From the NCBI RefSeq assembly GCF_038066715.1, contig NZ_JBBUKT010000014.1, positions 62,001 to 126,000 of the forward strand: a stretch of DNA of 64,000 bases. The letters are read 5' to 3'. Position 1 is the first letter of the stretch. Each line of letters begins with the position of its first letter. The notes under the pieces were generated by a model. That model was not told the origin of the DNA, did not search any database, and saw nothing but the letters and a program-made list of their open reading frames with translations. Position numbers and translations under genes: made by a program. Positions 50,580 through 58,319 of the stretch are shown piece by piece. The stretch comes from Luteolibacter sp. Y139 (GTDB taxonomy: Bacteria; Verrucomicrobiota; Verrucomicrobiia; Verrucomicrobiales; Akkermansiaceae).

Positions 50580-50855
50580 TTAGACACACAACAAACCTGC
50601 TTGGGCGAAAGCAGAAATTGACGCGGCAAGCGCTGCCGCCCTGTTCCATTTAGCCTGAGCAGCAGCAGTTGCGACTAGATCCACGCCATCAATTTGAAGA
50701 AGAAGCCCTCCTCCGCCCCCTCCCAGTCCAAAACTGTAACCCGAAGATTCTTCAGGGGCCTTCACCTTCACGATGGTTGACACGAGCCACAGTATGCCTG
50801 CCAGTAAGGCAAAAACACCGACCACAATATTCAAATAGAACTTAAGGGAATTCAT
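50580..50855 (-). CDS. Small single-pass membrane protein with Gly-rich linker
   Basis: A 91-residue protein from ATG 50855 (105 from 50897). It has one clear membrane helix (FYLNIVVGVFALLAGILWLV), then a glutamate/serine patch, a seven-residue glycine tract and an Ala-rich amphipathic C-terminal helix. The N-terminus MNSLKFYLNIVVG precedes the helix directly, supporting this start. It resembles other short anonymous membrane proteins but I cannot name a family. It stands between relic repeats in the accessory region. Confidence 0.55.
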   Translation of the reverse strand: MNSLKFYLNIVVGVFALLAGILWLVSTIVKVKAPEESSGYSFGLGGGGGGLLLQIDGVDLVATAAAQAKWNRAAALAASISAFAQAGLLCV

Positions 50856-50925
50856 TTGAATCACCGTAGTAATTCCGCCCGAGAAAACAAGATACACGTC
50901 ACACAGGAGTCAGCGAGCCACGCGG

Positions 50926-50964
50926 TCCCGGGGGGCAGTCCTTGTCCCCGGGGGGCAGTCCTTG
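50926..50964. repeat. Tandem CCCCGGGGGGCAGTCCTTG repeat
   Basis: Two adjoining copies, the first starting TCCCGG. The second runs into AAATTTGAA, so the sequence CAGTCCTTGAA-TTTGAA is shared with the start of the dispersed repeat at 51902. About 240 bp here (50898-51139) hold no gene. Confidence 0.55.
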
Positions 50965-51139
50965 AAATTTGAATCTGTTAGGCTCAAACCCACCCTGCGA
51001 TCGCCCATCCTGATGCCCTGGTTTGTGGCGAAAGGTCCGGCAAAATGCCTGTTCTTTCATAAAGAGATTCAATCGACGGGATCTCGATGGGATGCGGCCC
51101 CGACTCACAAGCGTTGAAGCCTAACAAGGCGCAACACTC

Positions 51140-51808
51140 TCACGGATTACGATCGGCGGATCGCGGCGCCTGGCCGGCTTTGAGCTCTGCGATCTCGGCC
51201 TCGAGGCTGGCGAGTCGCGCCTCGATGGCGGCACGCCAATCGTTCTCCGCAGGAGTGTCGGCGGCGGCGGAAGGAGTGACGGTACCGGAGAAGCCGTCTG
51301 CGGCGGCGGGTGAAAGGAGCTGGACGAAGGTCTCGACCCGGCGGCCTTCGCCGACGGGGATGCGGCGGACAAGCGGACCGTGCGGGTAGTCGATGAACCA
51401 CGTGAGCGTCTCTTCCACTTCCTCAAGGGAGGAGAAGGTGTGCAGCCGATCGGTGCGCTGGCGGATTTCCCCGGCGCTCTGGGGACCGCGCAGCAGAAGG
51501 ATGGTCAGGACGGCGCGCTCGCTCCGCTGCATGCTCAGCACGTCCTGGATGCAGTGTTCGAACTTCGGGGAACGGCCGCCGAGGTTCTTTTCGACCAGGT
51601 ATTTCTCCGAAAGTCCGCGCAGGGCCTCCGCCACTTCGTCCCCGGTGAAGCGGGTGATAGGGTCCCGGCTGGTGGTCTGGTTGCAGGCCAGCAGCAGGGA
51701 GTTGGGCGTGAGCGGATAGCTGTCGGGCGTGAGGATTTCCTTTTCCAACAAGCAGCCGAGGACCCTGGCTTCTTGAAAGGTGAGCTGGATTTCAGGGAAG
51801 TGCAGCAT
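51140..51808 (-). CDS. DUF480 / YceH family protein
   Basis: The product is 222 residues from ATG 51808. It has the tandem winged-helix DUF480 fold: LTFQEARVLGCLLEKEILTPDSYPLTPNSLL at the start, CNQTTSRDP, and LRGPQSAGEIRQRTDRLHTF in the second half. The C-terminal tail is a short coiled coil (AAIEARLASLEAEIAELKAG). Homologues are usually annotated YceH; the function is unknown and DNA binding is suggested by the fold. An in-frame extension to 52048 runs through the dispersed repeat and is not homologous, so it is left out. Confidence 0.9.
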   Translation of the reverse strand: MLHFPEIQLTFQEARVLGCLLEKEILTPDSYPLTPNSLLLACNQTTSRDPITRFTGDEVAEALRGLSEKYLVEKNLGGRSPKFEHCIQDVLSMQRSERAVLTILLLRGPQSAGEIRQRTDRLHTFSSLEEVEETLTWFIDYPHGPLVRRIPVGEGRRVETFVQLLSPAAADGFSGTVTPSAAADTPAENDWRAAIEARLASLEAEIAELKAGQAPRSADRNP

Positions 51809-51901
51809 GGTCGCGCCGAAGTGTAAGGACAGTGGACCCTGAGGCACCACGAGAAAGCACACGGACGCCATGCCTGTCTCTTCATGAAGATAGAAGTCAG
51901 A

Positions 51902-52005
51902 GAGGCCAGTCCTTGAATTTTGAATTCCCTGCGTGCCTTCCCTCCTAGGAATGCGCTGCCGCTGCTCGCTTCTTCGATGGGAGGGGGCCAGTCGGCATTC
52001 TTCCC
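51902..52005 (+). repeat. Dispersed repeat, copy 2
   Basis: It matches copy 1 from GAGGCCAGTCCTTGAATTTT through GGGAGGGGGCCAGTCGGC, with about 85-90% identity by eye, then diverges after CATTCTTCC. It lies 94 bp upstream of the yceH-like start, in a 325-bp gap (51809-52133) with no gene. Confidence 0.65.
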
Positions 52006-52133
52006 AAAGCTCGTGACAGGTTGCCCCTACTCTAAAAATCTCCATCACTCGCTCCCATCCGACCGGGAATGGAAACGATGGAATGTTGCGAGAAGTCCGC
52101 GTGTGACGCCCAAGGGATTGGCCACCTCGACTG

Positions 52134-52601
52134 TTAGACGGCTTTCCGGTATGCGACGATCAGCAGGATGAAGGCCACCCCGATCACAGCGACTCTCACG
52201 GAATTATAGATGTCCCACAGTTTCCGCTCGGACTCCCAATTTGGCGGCAAATCTGAGGGATTCCAGCGGCCGACCCGATTGTTGATCGGAACAGGAAAAA
52301 CAACGCTGAAGATGACGATGAACGCCCAAGCGAATCCTGCATAAAGGGTAAATAGTCCCGCACTCCGGTGAGAAGCCCACATGCACCAGGCCAGCGCGAG
52401 GTGCAAAAGCAGGGTCGCGGCCATCCAAAAAGGCATCACCTTGCCAAACAGTTTGGCAAACACCTGGATCGCAGGGATGAAGTGTTTGTGGTCCGCCTTT
52501 GATAGGGATGGATGAATGAAAGCCGCGATCGAGAATTCATTGCCCATCAAGAGCGCGGTGGACGTGATCAGGAAGATGTAGGCGGCGTCGATCGTATTCA
52601 T
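52134..52601 (-). CDS. DUF1772 family membrane protein
   Basis: A 155-residue protein with four membrane helices. It carries the DUF1772 (anthrone-oxygenase-like) pattern: an early GNEF in helix 1 and VVFPVPINNRVGRWNP after helix 3, where the Pro-Asn-Asn-Arg is conserved, followed by W...N..R in the final part. Members are integral membrane proteins of unclear function. The gene stands alone between repeat copy 2 and the hairpin-rich non-coding region; its ATG is at 52601. Confidence 0.82.
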   Translation of the reverse strand: MNTIDAAYIFLITSTALLMGNEFSIAAFIHPSLSKADHKHFIPAIQVFAKLFGKVMPFWMAATLLLHLALAWCMWASHRSAGLFTLYAGFAWAFIVIFSVVFPVPINNRVGRWNPSDLPPNWESERKLWDIYNSVRVAVIGVAFILLIVAYRKAV

Positions 52602-52862
52602 TTTGCCAAACAGTGTATTGGTCCTTCCCTTGGTAGGGCTGGCATACTCCGCGCTTTGCCGGGAGAATCAAGGGATCGGCGCGAAATGCTCGACGCCATT
52701 AAGCGCCATCCGTTGCGCTTCCATCGTTTCAAGCGGCCAGAGGTCAGATGGAGTCGGCTCCCGCATCGTAACGTCTCCGATGCAGTGCTTGCCCGAGCAG
52801 GCAGCTTCATCCGGCCAATCCCGCCCCTTCGGCCACCCAAGCAGATACCGAAACATTGGAAT

Positions 52863-52949
52863 CCTCCTGTGGAAGCCGCCGCCAGCTTCCACAGGAGGGG
52901 GCCAGTCGGCATACTTCCAACAGCGATGGAATCACGCTGGAATAGAGAC
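52863..52949 (+). repeat. Dispersed repeat, copy 3, with 14-bp hairpin
   Basis: A perfect inverted repeat CCTCCTGTGGAAGC (52863-52876) and its complement (52885-52898), with an 8-nt loop, runs directly into GGGGCCAGTCGGCATACTTCC and GATGGAATCACGCTGGAATAG. The part after the hairpin matches the 3' half of copy 1. Confidence 0.65.
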
Positions 52950-53050
52950 GTGTCGAACGATTCAGCCCTCAATCCCAGCAAGCTCAGCGCATCCGTCCGG
53001 GCAATCCGCTCAGCCACCGGTCTCTCACTGGAATGCGCACCTTTTCCCGT

Positions 53051-53365
53051 TTTCCCGTTTCCTATACATACGGGAAAGGAGGAATCGGAAATTGAATGGA
53101 CCGTGCCATTCGGACGGGATCGGCCTCCGCAGCCTCGATCCCGTCGAACTCCGCTACTCCGCTCTCCTAGGCATACCGGAGTAGCGGAGTTCCACGGCGC
53201 AGCTTGGGCCAACGGAATCCGCCGAATTCCGATAATTCCACTCCCTAGGGTTATTGGAATATCGGAATCCGGAATTCCCGGCAACCCGGCTCCCACCAAC
53301 CTCAAATCCCACCCACTCACCTACTCCGCTAATTCCGCTATAGAGGCATCCCGAATTACCGGAGT
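53051..53365. repeat. Array of five hairpins
   Basis: TTTCCCGT stem 53051-53077 (11-nt loop); GACGGGATCG stem 53113-53145 (13-nt loop); a perfect 16-bp stem 53146-53161/53177-53192 (15-nt loop); a ~17-bp imperfect stem 53223-53271; and a 13-bp stem with one mismatch 53323-53365. Stem sequences differ, while several loops contain related CTCCTA/CCTAGG/CTATA and GGCAT elements. No short constant repeat is present, so this is not a CRISPR array. Confidence 0.65.
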
Positions 53366-53492
53366 GCTTCCAGGAACGAACAAAGCCAGTTCCAAACCGC
53401 ACCGCCCGACAAAATCCCAGTCTCCCATCCCCGCCTTTCTCATCCGCGCCCATCCGCGCCATCCGTGGTCAGAAACCTCGCATTTCAACGTC

Positions 53493-54575
53493 ATGAGAAA
53501 GGCAATGGCACGCTCCTCCCCGAAGTCCTCCCCGCCAACGGACAGCCAAAGGCCTCTCGGACCGCCTGGGCTCGGCCGTGACGAGCTCGCCACCTCCCGC
53601 TTGCAACCTTCCCCTCGTTCCCCTACCACGCCCGGCGTGCGGAGATTTCTCGATACCACCCTCGACTACCTCCTGTGGCCGCTCCTCTTCGGAGGGTCTG
53701 TCCTATTGATGGCCTACGGCACCGCGCTCGGCCACGGCACCCTCGCCTTCAACCTCACCTACCTCCTCCTCGCCCTGACGCTCTGCGTCCTCGAGCGGGT
53801 CCGGCCTCACGAGGAAGACTGGCACCACTCCGACGGCCAGGAAATCCCCGACCTCGCCCACACCCTGCTCACGAAACTCTCCGTGCAGGTCCTCATCATT
53901 TCCGCAACCGCCATCGGCCTCGCCAAAAGCATCGGCGATCAACCCAGCGGCGGCATCTGGCCGTCCCACTGGCCGATGTTCTTCCAAGTCGTCCTCGCCT
54001 TGGTCGTCGCGGAATTCGGCCTCTACTGGGCGCACCGCGTGGCCCATGAGTGGATGCCGCTGTGGCGCTTTCACGCCGTCCATCACAGTGCGAAGAAGCT
54101 CTGGTTCTTCAATACCGGCCGCTTCCACTTCGTCGATACCTTCAAGAGCATCGTCTTCACCGTCCCCTGCACCGCCCTCGCCGGCGCGCCCGGACCGGTC
54201 ATGGTCTGGGTCGGCGGCATCACCGCCTTCATCGGCATCCTCACCCACTGCAATATCCGCATGCGCTTCGGCTGGTTGAACTACATCTTCAACACACCCG
54301 GCCTGCACCGCTGGCATCACTCGATGGACCTCCGCGAGGGCAACAAGAACTACGGCGAAAACCTCGTCCTCTGGGATCTCATCTTCCGCACCTACTTCAA
54401 CGACCACGCCCGCCGTCCCCCCAGCGAAATCGGCATCCGCGAAGCCATGCCCCACACCTTCTTCGGCCAACTCGCCGCTCCCTTCTACTGGAAGCGCTAC
54501 CAAGCCGAGCAAAAGGAACTCCGGAAGCAAATGCGGAAGCAGAAAAGCACGCCCGAAGCCTCGCAGGCTCCATAG
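53493..54575 (+). CDS. Sterol desaturase / fatty acid hydroxylase family membrane protein
   Basis: A protein of 360 residues from ATG 53493 (an ATG at 53505 is also possible). The first ~50 residues are Pro/Ser-rich and disordered. Several membrane helices and the di-iron histidine clusters follow: HRVAHE, FHAVHHSAKK and, near the C-terminus, HRWHHS. These match the fatty acid hydroxylase superfamily (PF04116). It should use a non-haem di-iron centre to hydroxylate or desaturate a membrane lipid. The C-terminus is a basic helix (KELRKQMRKQK). The substrate is unknown and the gene is single. Confidence 0.9.
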   Translation: MRKAMARSSPKSSPPTDSQRPLGPPGLGRDELATSRLQPSPRSPTTPGVRRFLDTTLDYLLWPLLFGGSVLLMAYGTALGHGTLAFNLTYLLLALTLCVLERVRPHEEDWHHSDGQEIPDLAHTLLTKLSVQVLIISATAIGLAKSIGDQPSGGIWPSHWPMFFQVVLALVVAEFGLYWAHRVAHEWMPLWRFHAVHHSAKKLWFFNTGRFHFVDTFKSIVFTVPCTALAGAPGPVMVWVGGITAFIGILTHCNIRMRFGWLNYIFNTPGLHRWHHSMDLREGNKNYGENLVLWDLIFRTYFNDHARRPPSEIGIREAMPHTFFGQLAAPFYWKRYQAEQKELRKQMRKQKSTPEASQAP

Positions 54576-54761
54576 CCCGGGGTCAGTTTCAGACCGATAG
54601 GGCCGGTCCTTTCAAGCGACAAGACTGCCTTCGAAATCGTCTTGAAGTCGGCGGGCTATCTGCTGCGTTGGCAACGTCCCCACCATTGGCTGTTTGTTGG
54701 CCGTGAGCTTCCAATCTGGCGACACCTGAGGCAACTCGGTGAATCTACGGCCGATTGAATT

Positions 54762-57098
54762 ATGAAGAGCAATCGGATTGCGGCTCTAGCACAGGCTTGC
54801 CTCTGCTTTCTAATATTTAATCTCTCCGTCGCTCGCGCCCAATTGCCATATGGCAAGGCCCTCGACCTGGACGGGACCAACCAATACGCCACCGTGCCCT
54901 TGCCAGCTGGCAGCGCGGTGGGCAGCCCGCTCACTGTCGAGGCATGGGTCTATGTGCGCTCCTATGCAAACTGGTCACGTCTGATCGATTTCGGCAACGG
55001 AGCCGGATCCAACAACATCGCCTGCGCATTGAGCTCGGGCACAAGCGGCCAGCCGGCGCTCTATTTCTTCAATGAGTCGGGCGGAATCACCGGAAGTGTC
55101 ACTTCCCCGACGGCGCTCCCATTGAACACGTGGACCCATTTGGCCTTCACCCACGATGGCACCACCGGAAGCATCCTCATCAACGGCAAGGTGGCGATCA
55201 GCGGGCCCATGCCCGCAACGACTGGCACCCTACGCACCGACAACTTCATCGGGCGGAGCAACTTTGGCATCGACGACTACGCCAATGCCATCATCGACGA
55301 ATTCCGCATCTGGTCCGTCGCCCGCTCTCCTGCGCAAATCCTGGCCAGCCAGGGCGCGCCACTCGTCGGCGATGAAGCGGGCCTGCTCCTCTACTACAAG
55401 TTCGACAACGCCAGCGGAACCGTGGCCACCAACAGTGCCACCGCCACCGGCGCGCCGTGGAACGGCACCATCCCGGCACCCACGCAATTCACACCCGGCA
55501 CCCGGAGTGTCGGCGACCCCTATCTGCCAACCCTCGGCAATGGTGGCTACGACGTGCAGCACTACGACCTGACGATTAACTACAATCCCGTGGCCAATAC
55601 GATGGTGAGCGAGGCCGACCTCACGATTCGCGCCACCAAAGGTCTGTCCGAATTCAGCCTCGACCTCCGCGGCTTCCCGGGGGCCACTGCCAAGATCGAT
55701 GGGATTCCAGCCGGTGTGGCTCGTGTAGGAGACAAGCTGATCATCACGCCAGCATCGGGAATCGTATCGGATCGCGTCTTCCACGCCGTCGTCGACTACT
55801 CCGGCACCCCGGCCAAGATCATAGACGCTGACGGAGCGCCCGAAGGTTGGGTACCGATCGACAGCGGCGCCTGGGTAGTGTGCGAGCCGATGGGTTCCAT
55901 CGGCTGGTTCCCGAACAACTGCACTCCCGCCGATAAGGCGACTTACGATTTCCACATCACCGCCCCAGCCACGCACACCGCGCTCGGCAATGGCGAACTC
56001 ACCTCCAAGGTCAACAACGGCAACGGCACCGCGACATGGAACTGGCACATGGGCTATCCCATGGCGAGCTACCTGGCCACCGCAACCGTCGCCTTGTTCG
56101 ACTACACCAAGAGCGTCAGCGACACCGCTGTGGGAGCCAGCGGCAATCCCCTCGAAATCTACAACGCGTTCGAAAGCGCCTTGTCGCCCGCGGAGAAGGC
56201 GGGTCTCACCGCCGATGCCGCCATCCAGGACGACATCATCAAGTTCATTGCGGACGAGATCGGCACTTACCCGTTCGATTCGACTGGCGTCGTGCTATAC
56301 CGCATCCCCGAGCTCGACTACGCCCTCGAGGTTCAGACGAAGTCGCACTTCACGTGGCTACCCATGGACCGGGAGGTCCTCGCGCACGAGCTCACGCATC
56401 AATGGTTCGGTGACTCTGTCAGCCCGGCGACCTGGCGGGAGGTCTGGATCAACGAAGGATTCGCAACGTGGTGGGAATGGTATTGGGACAATCAACGGAA
56501 CGGCGACACGACGACTGTCGAAGACTGGTTCGACATCTACTATCATGCTCCTGAGCAGACTTGGGACGCCCCATCGGCGAATCTCCCCAACGCCTCGCTG
56601 ATGTTCGATTTCTTCACGATGTATTCGCGGCCCGCAATGATGCTCGAAGCCTACCGCCAAATCGCGGGGCCACCGGCATTCTTCGCGCTGCAACGTTCCA
56701 TCCTCGCAGAACATGGCTATGGCAATATCACGACCGCGCAGTTCATCGCGCTTGCCAAACGCATCGCCAAGGAGAACTCCAGCTTCGGACCAGCGCACCT
56801 CGCCCAACTCGACGAATTCTTCCAGCAATGGCTCTATGAGGCAGGCCGCCCCACCTTGACTCCGGCAACCTTCTTCCAGGATCTCCAGCCGCGATTGGCC
56901 ATCCGCTTGCTCAATGTGAGTGACGTGGAACTCACCTGGTCCCCGACCATTGCCGGCTGGTCTCTGGAAGAGACCGATGATCTGAGAAGCGACTCATGGA
57001 CCCCGGTCCTGTCCTCCCCTGTCGTGACCAACGGAGAAACGAAGGTCACCCTCGCGCGGCAGCCGGCCGCCCACTTCTTCCGCTTGAGAAGCAATTGA
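54762..57098 (+). CDS. Secreted LamG-M1 family metallopeptidase
   Basis: A 778-residue protein with a signal peptide ending near VARA. A LamG/concanavalin-like domain covers ~30-240 (AWVYVRSYANWSRLIDFG; IDEFRIWSVARSPAQI). An M1 aminopeptidase follows, with the zinc site HELTH (His542, Glu543, His546) and Glu565 in INEGFATWWEW. The usual GAMEN exopeptidase motif is replaced by ELDYALEVQTKS, as in some actinobacterial-type M1 enzymes. A short C-terminal module (WSLEETDDLRSDSWTP ... HFFRLRS) matches the one on the repeat protein at 4281. It is probably exported and cell-surface bound. Confidence 0.9.
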   Translation: MKSNRIAALAQACLCFLIFNLSVARAQLPYGKALDLDGTNQYATVPLPAGSAVGSPLTVEAWVYVRSYANWSRLIDFGNGAGSNNIACALSSGTSGQPALYFFNESGGITGSVTSPTALPLNTWTHLAFTHDGTTGSILINGKVAISGPMPATTGTLRTDNFIGRSNFGIDDYANAIIDEFRIWSVARSPAQILASQGAPLVGDEAGLLLYYKFDNASGTVATNSATATGAPWNGTIPAPTQFTPGTRSVGDPYLPTLGNGGYDVQHYDLTINYNPVANTMVSEADLTIRATKGLSEFSLDLRGFPGATAKIDGIPAGVARVGDKLIITPASGIVSDRVFHAVVDYSGTPAKIIDADGAPEGWVPIDSGAWVVCEPMGSIGWFPNNCTPADKATYDFHITAPATHTALGNGELTSKVNNGNGTATWNWHMGYPMASYLATATVALFDYTKSVSDTAVGASGNPLEIYNAFESALSPAEKAGLTADAAIQDDIIKFIADEIGTYPFDSTGVVLYRIPELDYALEVQTKSHFTWLPMDREVLAHELTHQWFGDSVSPATWREVWINEGFATWWEWYWDNQRNGDTTTVEDWFDIYYHAPEQTWDAPSANLPNASLMFDFFTMYSRPAMMLEAYRQIAGPPAFFALQRSILAEHGYGNITTAQFIALAKRIAKENSSFGPAHLAQLDEFFQQWLYEAGRPTLTPATFFQDLQPRLAIRLLNVSDVELTWSPTIAGWSLEETDDLRSDSWTPVLSSPVVTNGETKVTLARQPAAHFFRLRSN

Positions 57099-57106
57099 GC
57101 GTGAAC

Positions 57107-58255
57107 TCACCTTTTTTCGCCCTGAGCCCGAGCCGCCTCCACCGTCGCGCGACCGGGTGACTTCGGATGCGCAACCAGCCACTGATCCACCGCATCGCCA
57201 CGCCCCGCGCGGGAAAGCTGACCAGCCATCAGACCAAGAGCCGCCGCCTGATCCGCGCCATCCGCGTTGTTCCCCATCCACGCAATGGCATCCGTTGGCG
57301 AAGACCGCACCCATCGCCCGGCCATCTCTTGAAAGGCTCCTGACAGCCTCGGGATCGCAGCAAGCTGCCCAGCCATCCCGCTGACGAAATCCTCAGGCGG
57401 CTGCTTCATCGAATGCATCAGGCTGCTCATCACCAGCTTTTCCCGATCCTTCGCCTCCGGCAATTGCGCTGCGATTTCCACCAGCCCCGTGATGCCTCGT
57501 CCATTGATGGCACCACCACCGAGCGACTCGAACTTCTGGTTCCGCTCCTCCTCAGGCAGGTTCAGGAACGTCCGGGCCGCAAAGTCCGGAGCCGTATCGC
57601 CAATCCCCCACACGATCCCCTTGAGAGCCTTCGAATAATACGGGCAATCCTCCGGCAGCCCATTCAGCCACTCCACCGCCGCCGTCGCATCCGAGGAAAC
57701 CCAACCGTGAACGATGGTATCCAGCTCCCGTGTCCCTTGGGGATAAGCTTCGGTATACTTCTGCATGAAGTCCCCGCCGAATCGCTTCCCTGCCTGGAAC
57801 ATGAATTCCCACAATTGCGATCCACCTTCGTCCTGAGGTGAGAGCCCCTTGCGGCGCTTGAACTCCTCATAAAACGCCTTCGCCTTGTCGCTATCGCAGG
57901 CCTCCGCAAAGAGCGCCTTGCGAAGAAGATTCTCGGAACTCTCCCTCTCGCACCAGACGTCCACCATCCGCCTCGAGAACTCCGCATCGGACAGCCCCTT
58001 GAGCGTCTTGAGCTCCGCAGCAAACCGCGCCTCAATGCTTCCTTCCGCCGAGTTCGAAGAACGAACCGACCTCTTCGACGAGCCCGGACCATCAGGAGTC
58101 AAAGATACCAGACTCGGAGCCGGACCAGAAGAGTCCGGACCTCCACTCCTACCAGAAACCGGCATGGTGGACTGTGGTTTACACAACCACCCCGTGGCGA
58201 ATCCCGCGCCAAGAGCGATGCACAAGAGGACGCCCGGACGGCTTGGGTTCATCAT
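57107..58255 (-). CDS. Exported helical-repeat protein
   Basis: A 382-residue protein with an N-terminal hydrophobic stretch (GVLLCIALGAGFATGWLC), then a Ser/Pro-rich linker. Helical repeats from ~75 onward each centre on W-x-x-x-D-A-x-A-A-x-x-W-like units (GWVSSDATAAVEWLNGLPE; RWVRSSPTDAIAWMGNN). Such proteins are frequent and often multi-copy in Verrucomicrobiota, with no assigned function. The Cys after the hydrophobic stretch could permit lipidation but there is no clean lipobox. It is convergent with the M1 peptidase, 8 bp from its stop. Confidence 0.78.
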   Translation of the reverse strand: MMNPSRPGVLLCIALGAGFATGWLCKPQSTMPVSGRSGGPDSSGPAPSLVSLTPDGPGSSKRSVRSSNSAEGSIEARFAAELKTLKGLSDAEFSRRMVDVWCERESSENLLRKALFAEACDSDKAKAFYEEFKRRKGLSPQDEGGSQLWEFMFQAGKRFGGDFMQKYTEAYPQGTRELDTIVHGWVSSDATAAVEWLNGLPEDCPYYSKALKGIVWGIGDTAPDFAARTFLNLPEEERNQKFESLGGGAINGRGITGLVEIAAQLPEAKDREKLVMSSLMHSMKQPPEDFVSGMAGQLAAIPRLSGAFQEMAGRWVRSSPTDAIAWMGNNADGADQAAALGLMAGQLSRAGRGDAVDQWLVAHPKSPGRATVEAARAQGEKR

Positions 58256-58319
58256 GGCGTTTTGCCAGCACTCGCGTCTTTTTCCAGCAGGAAATCGACC
58301 AGCGTCTCTTGAGGTTTCT

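Larger units (their letters stand above)
52602..53492. other. About 890 bp without a gene, rich in hairpins and relic repeats
   Basis: No reading frame on either strand here has signal, motif or composition support; the long plus-strand frame through it only gains meaning after 53493. It contains repeat copy 3 (52863-52949) and five further hairpins (53051-53365). The first ~260 bp show nothing I can name. Confidence 0.65.

Noticed and set aside
50899-51108. Small minus-strand frame of 69 residues
   Set aside because: It is composed of the tandem CCCCGGGGGGCAGTCCTTG repeat and relic sequence, with no coding signal.
50974-51125. GTTAGGC at 50976 and GCCTAAC at 51119 resembling integron attC core sites
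   Set aside because: They are in the wrong order for one attC site, no paired cores flank either one, and no integrase or cassette gene is present.
51809-52048. Upstream extension of the yceH-like gene
   Set aside because: It translates the dispersed repeat and is not part of the DUF480 fold.
50375-52171. Two small frames starting MNSLR[GA]FP at 50375 and 51920, apparently a conserved peptide pair
   Set aside because: They lie in the dispersed repeat; the similarity is at DNA level and the frames diverge after the shared stretch.
52863-53365. CRISPR-like array
   Set aside because: The repeated feature is hairpin structure; there is no constant direct repeat, no regular spacer length and no cas gene.
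52512-53492. A long reading frame continuing upstream of the sterol-desaturase-family gene
   Set aside because: The upstream ~980 bp run through relic repeats and hairpins with no domain or signal; the recognisable protein starts at 53493.
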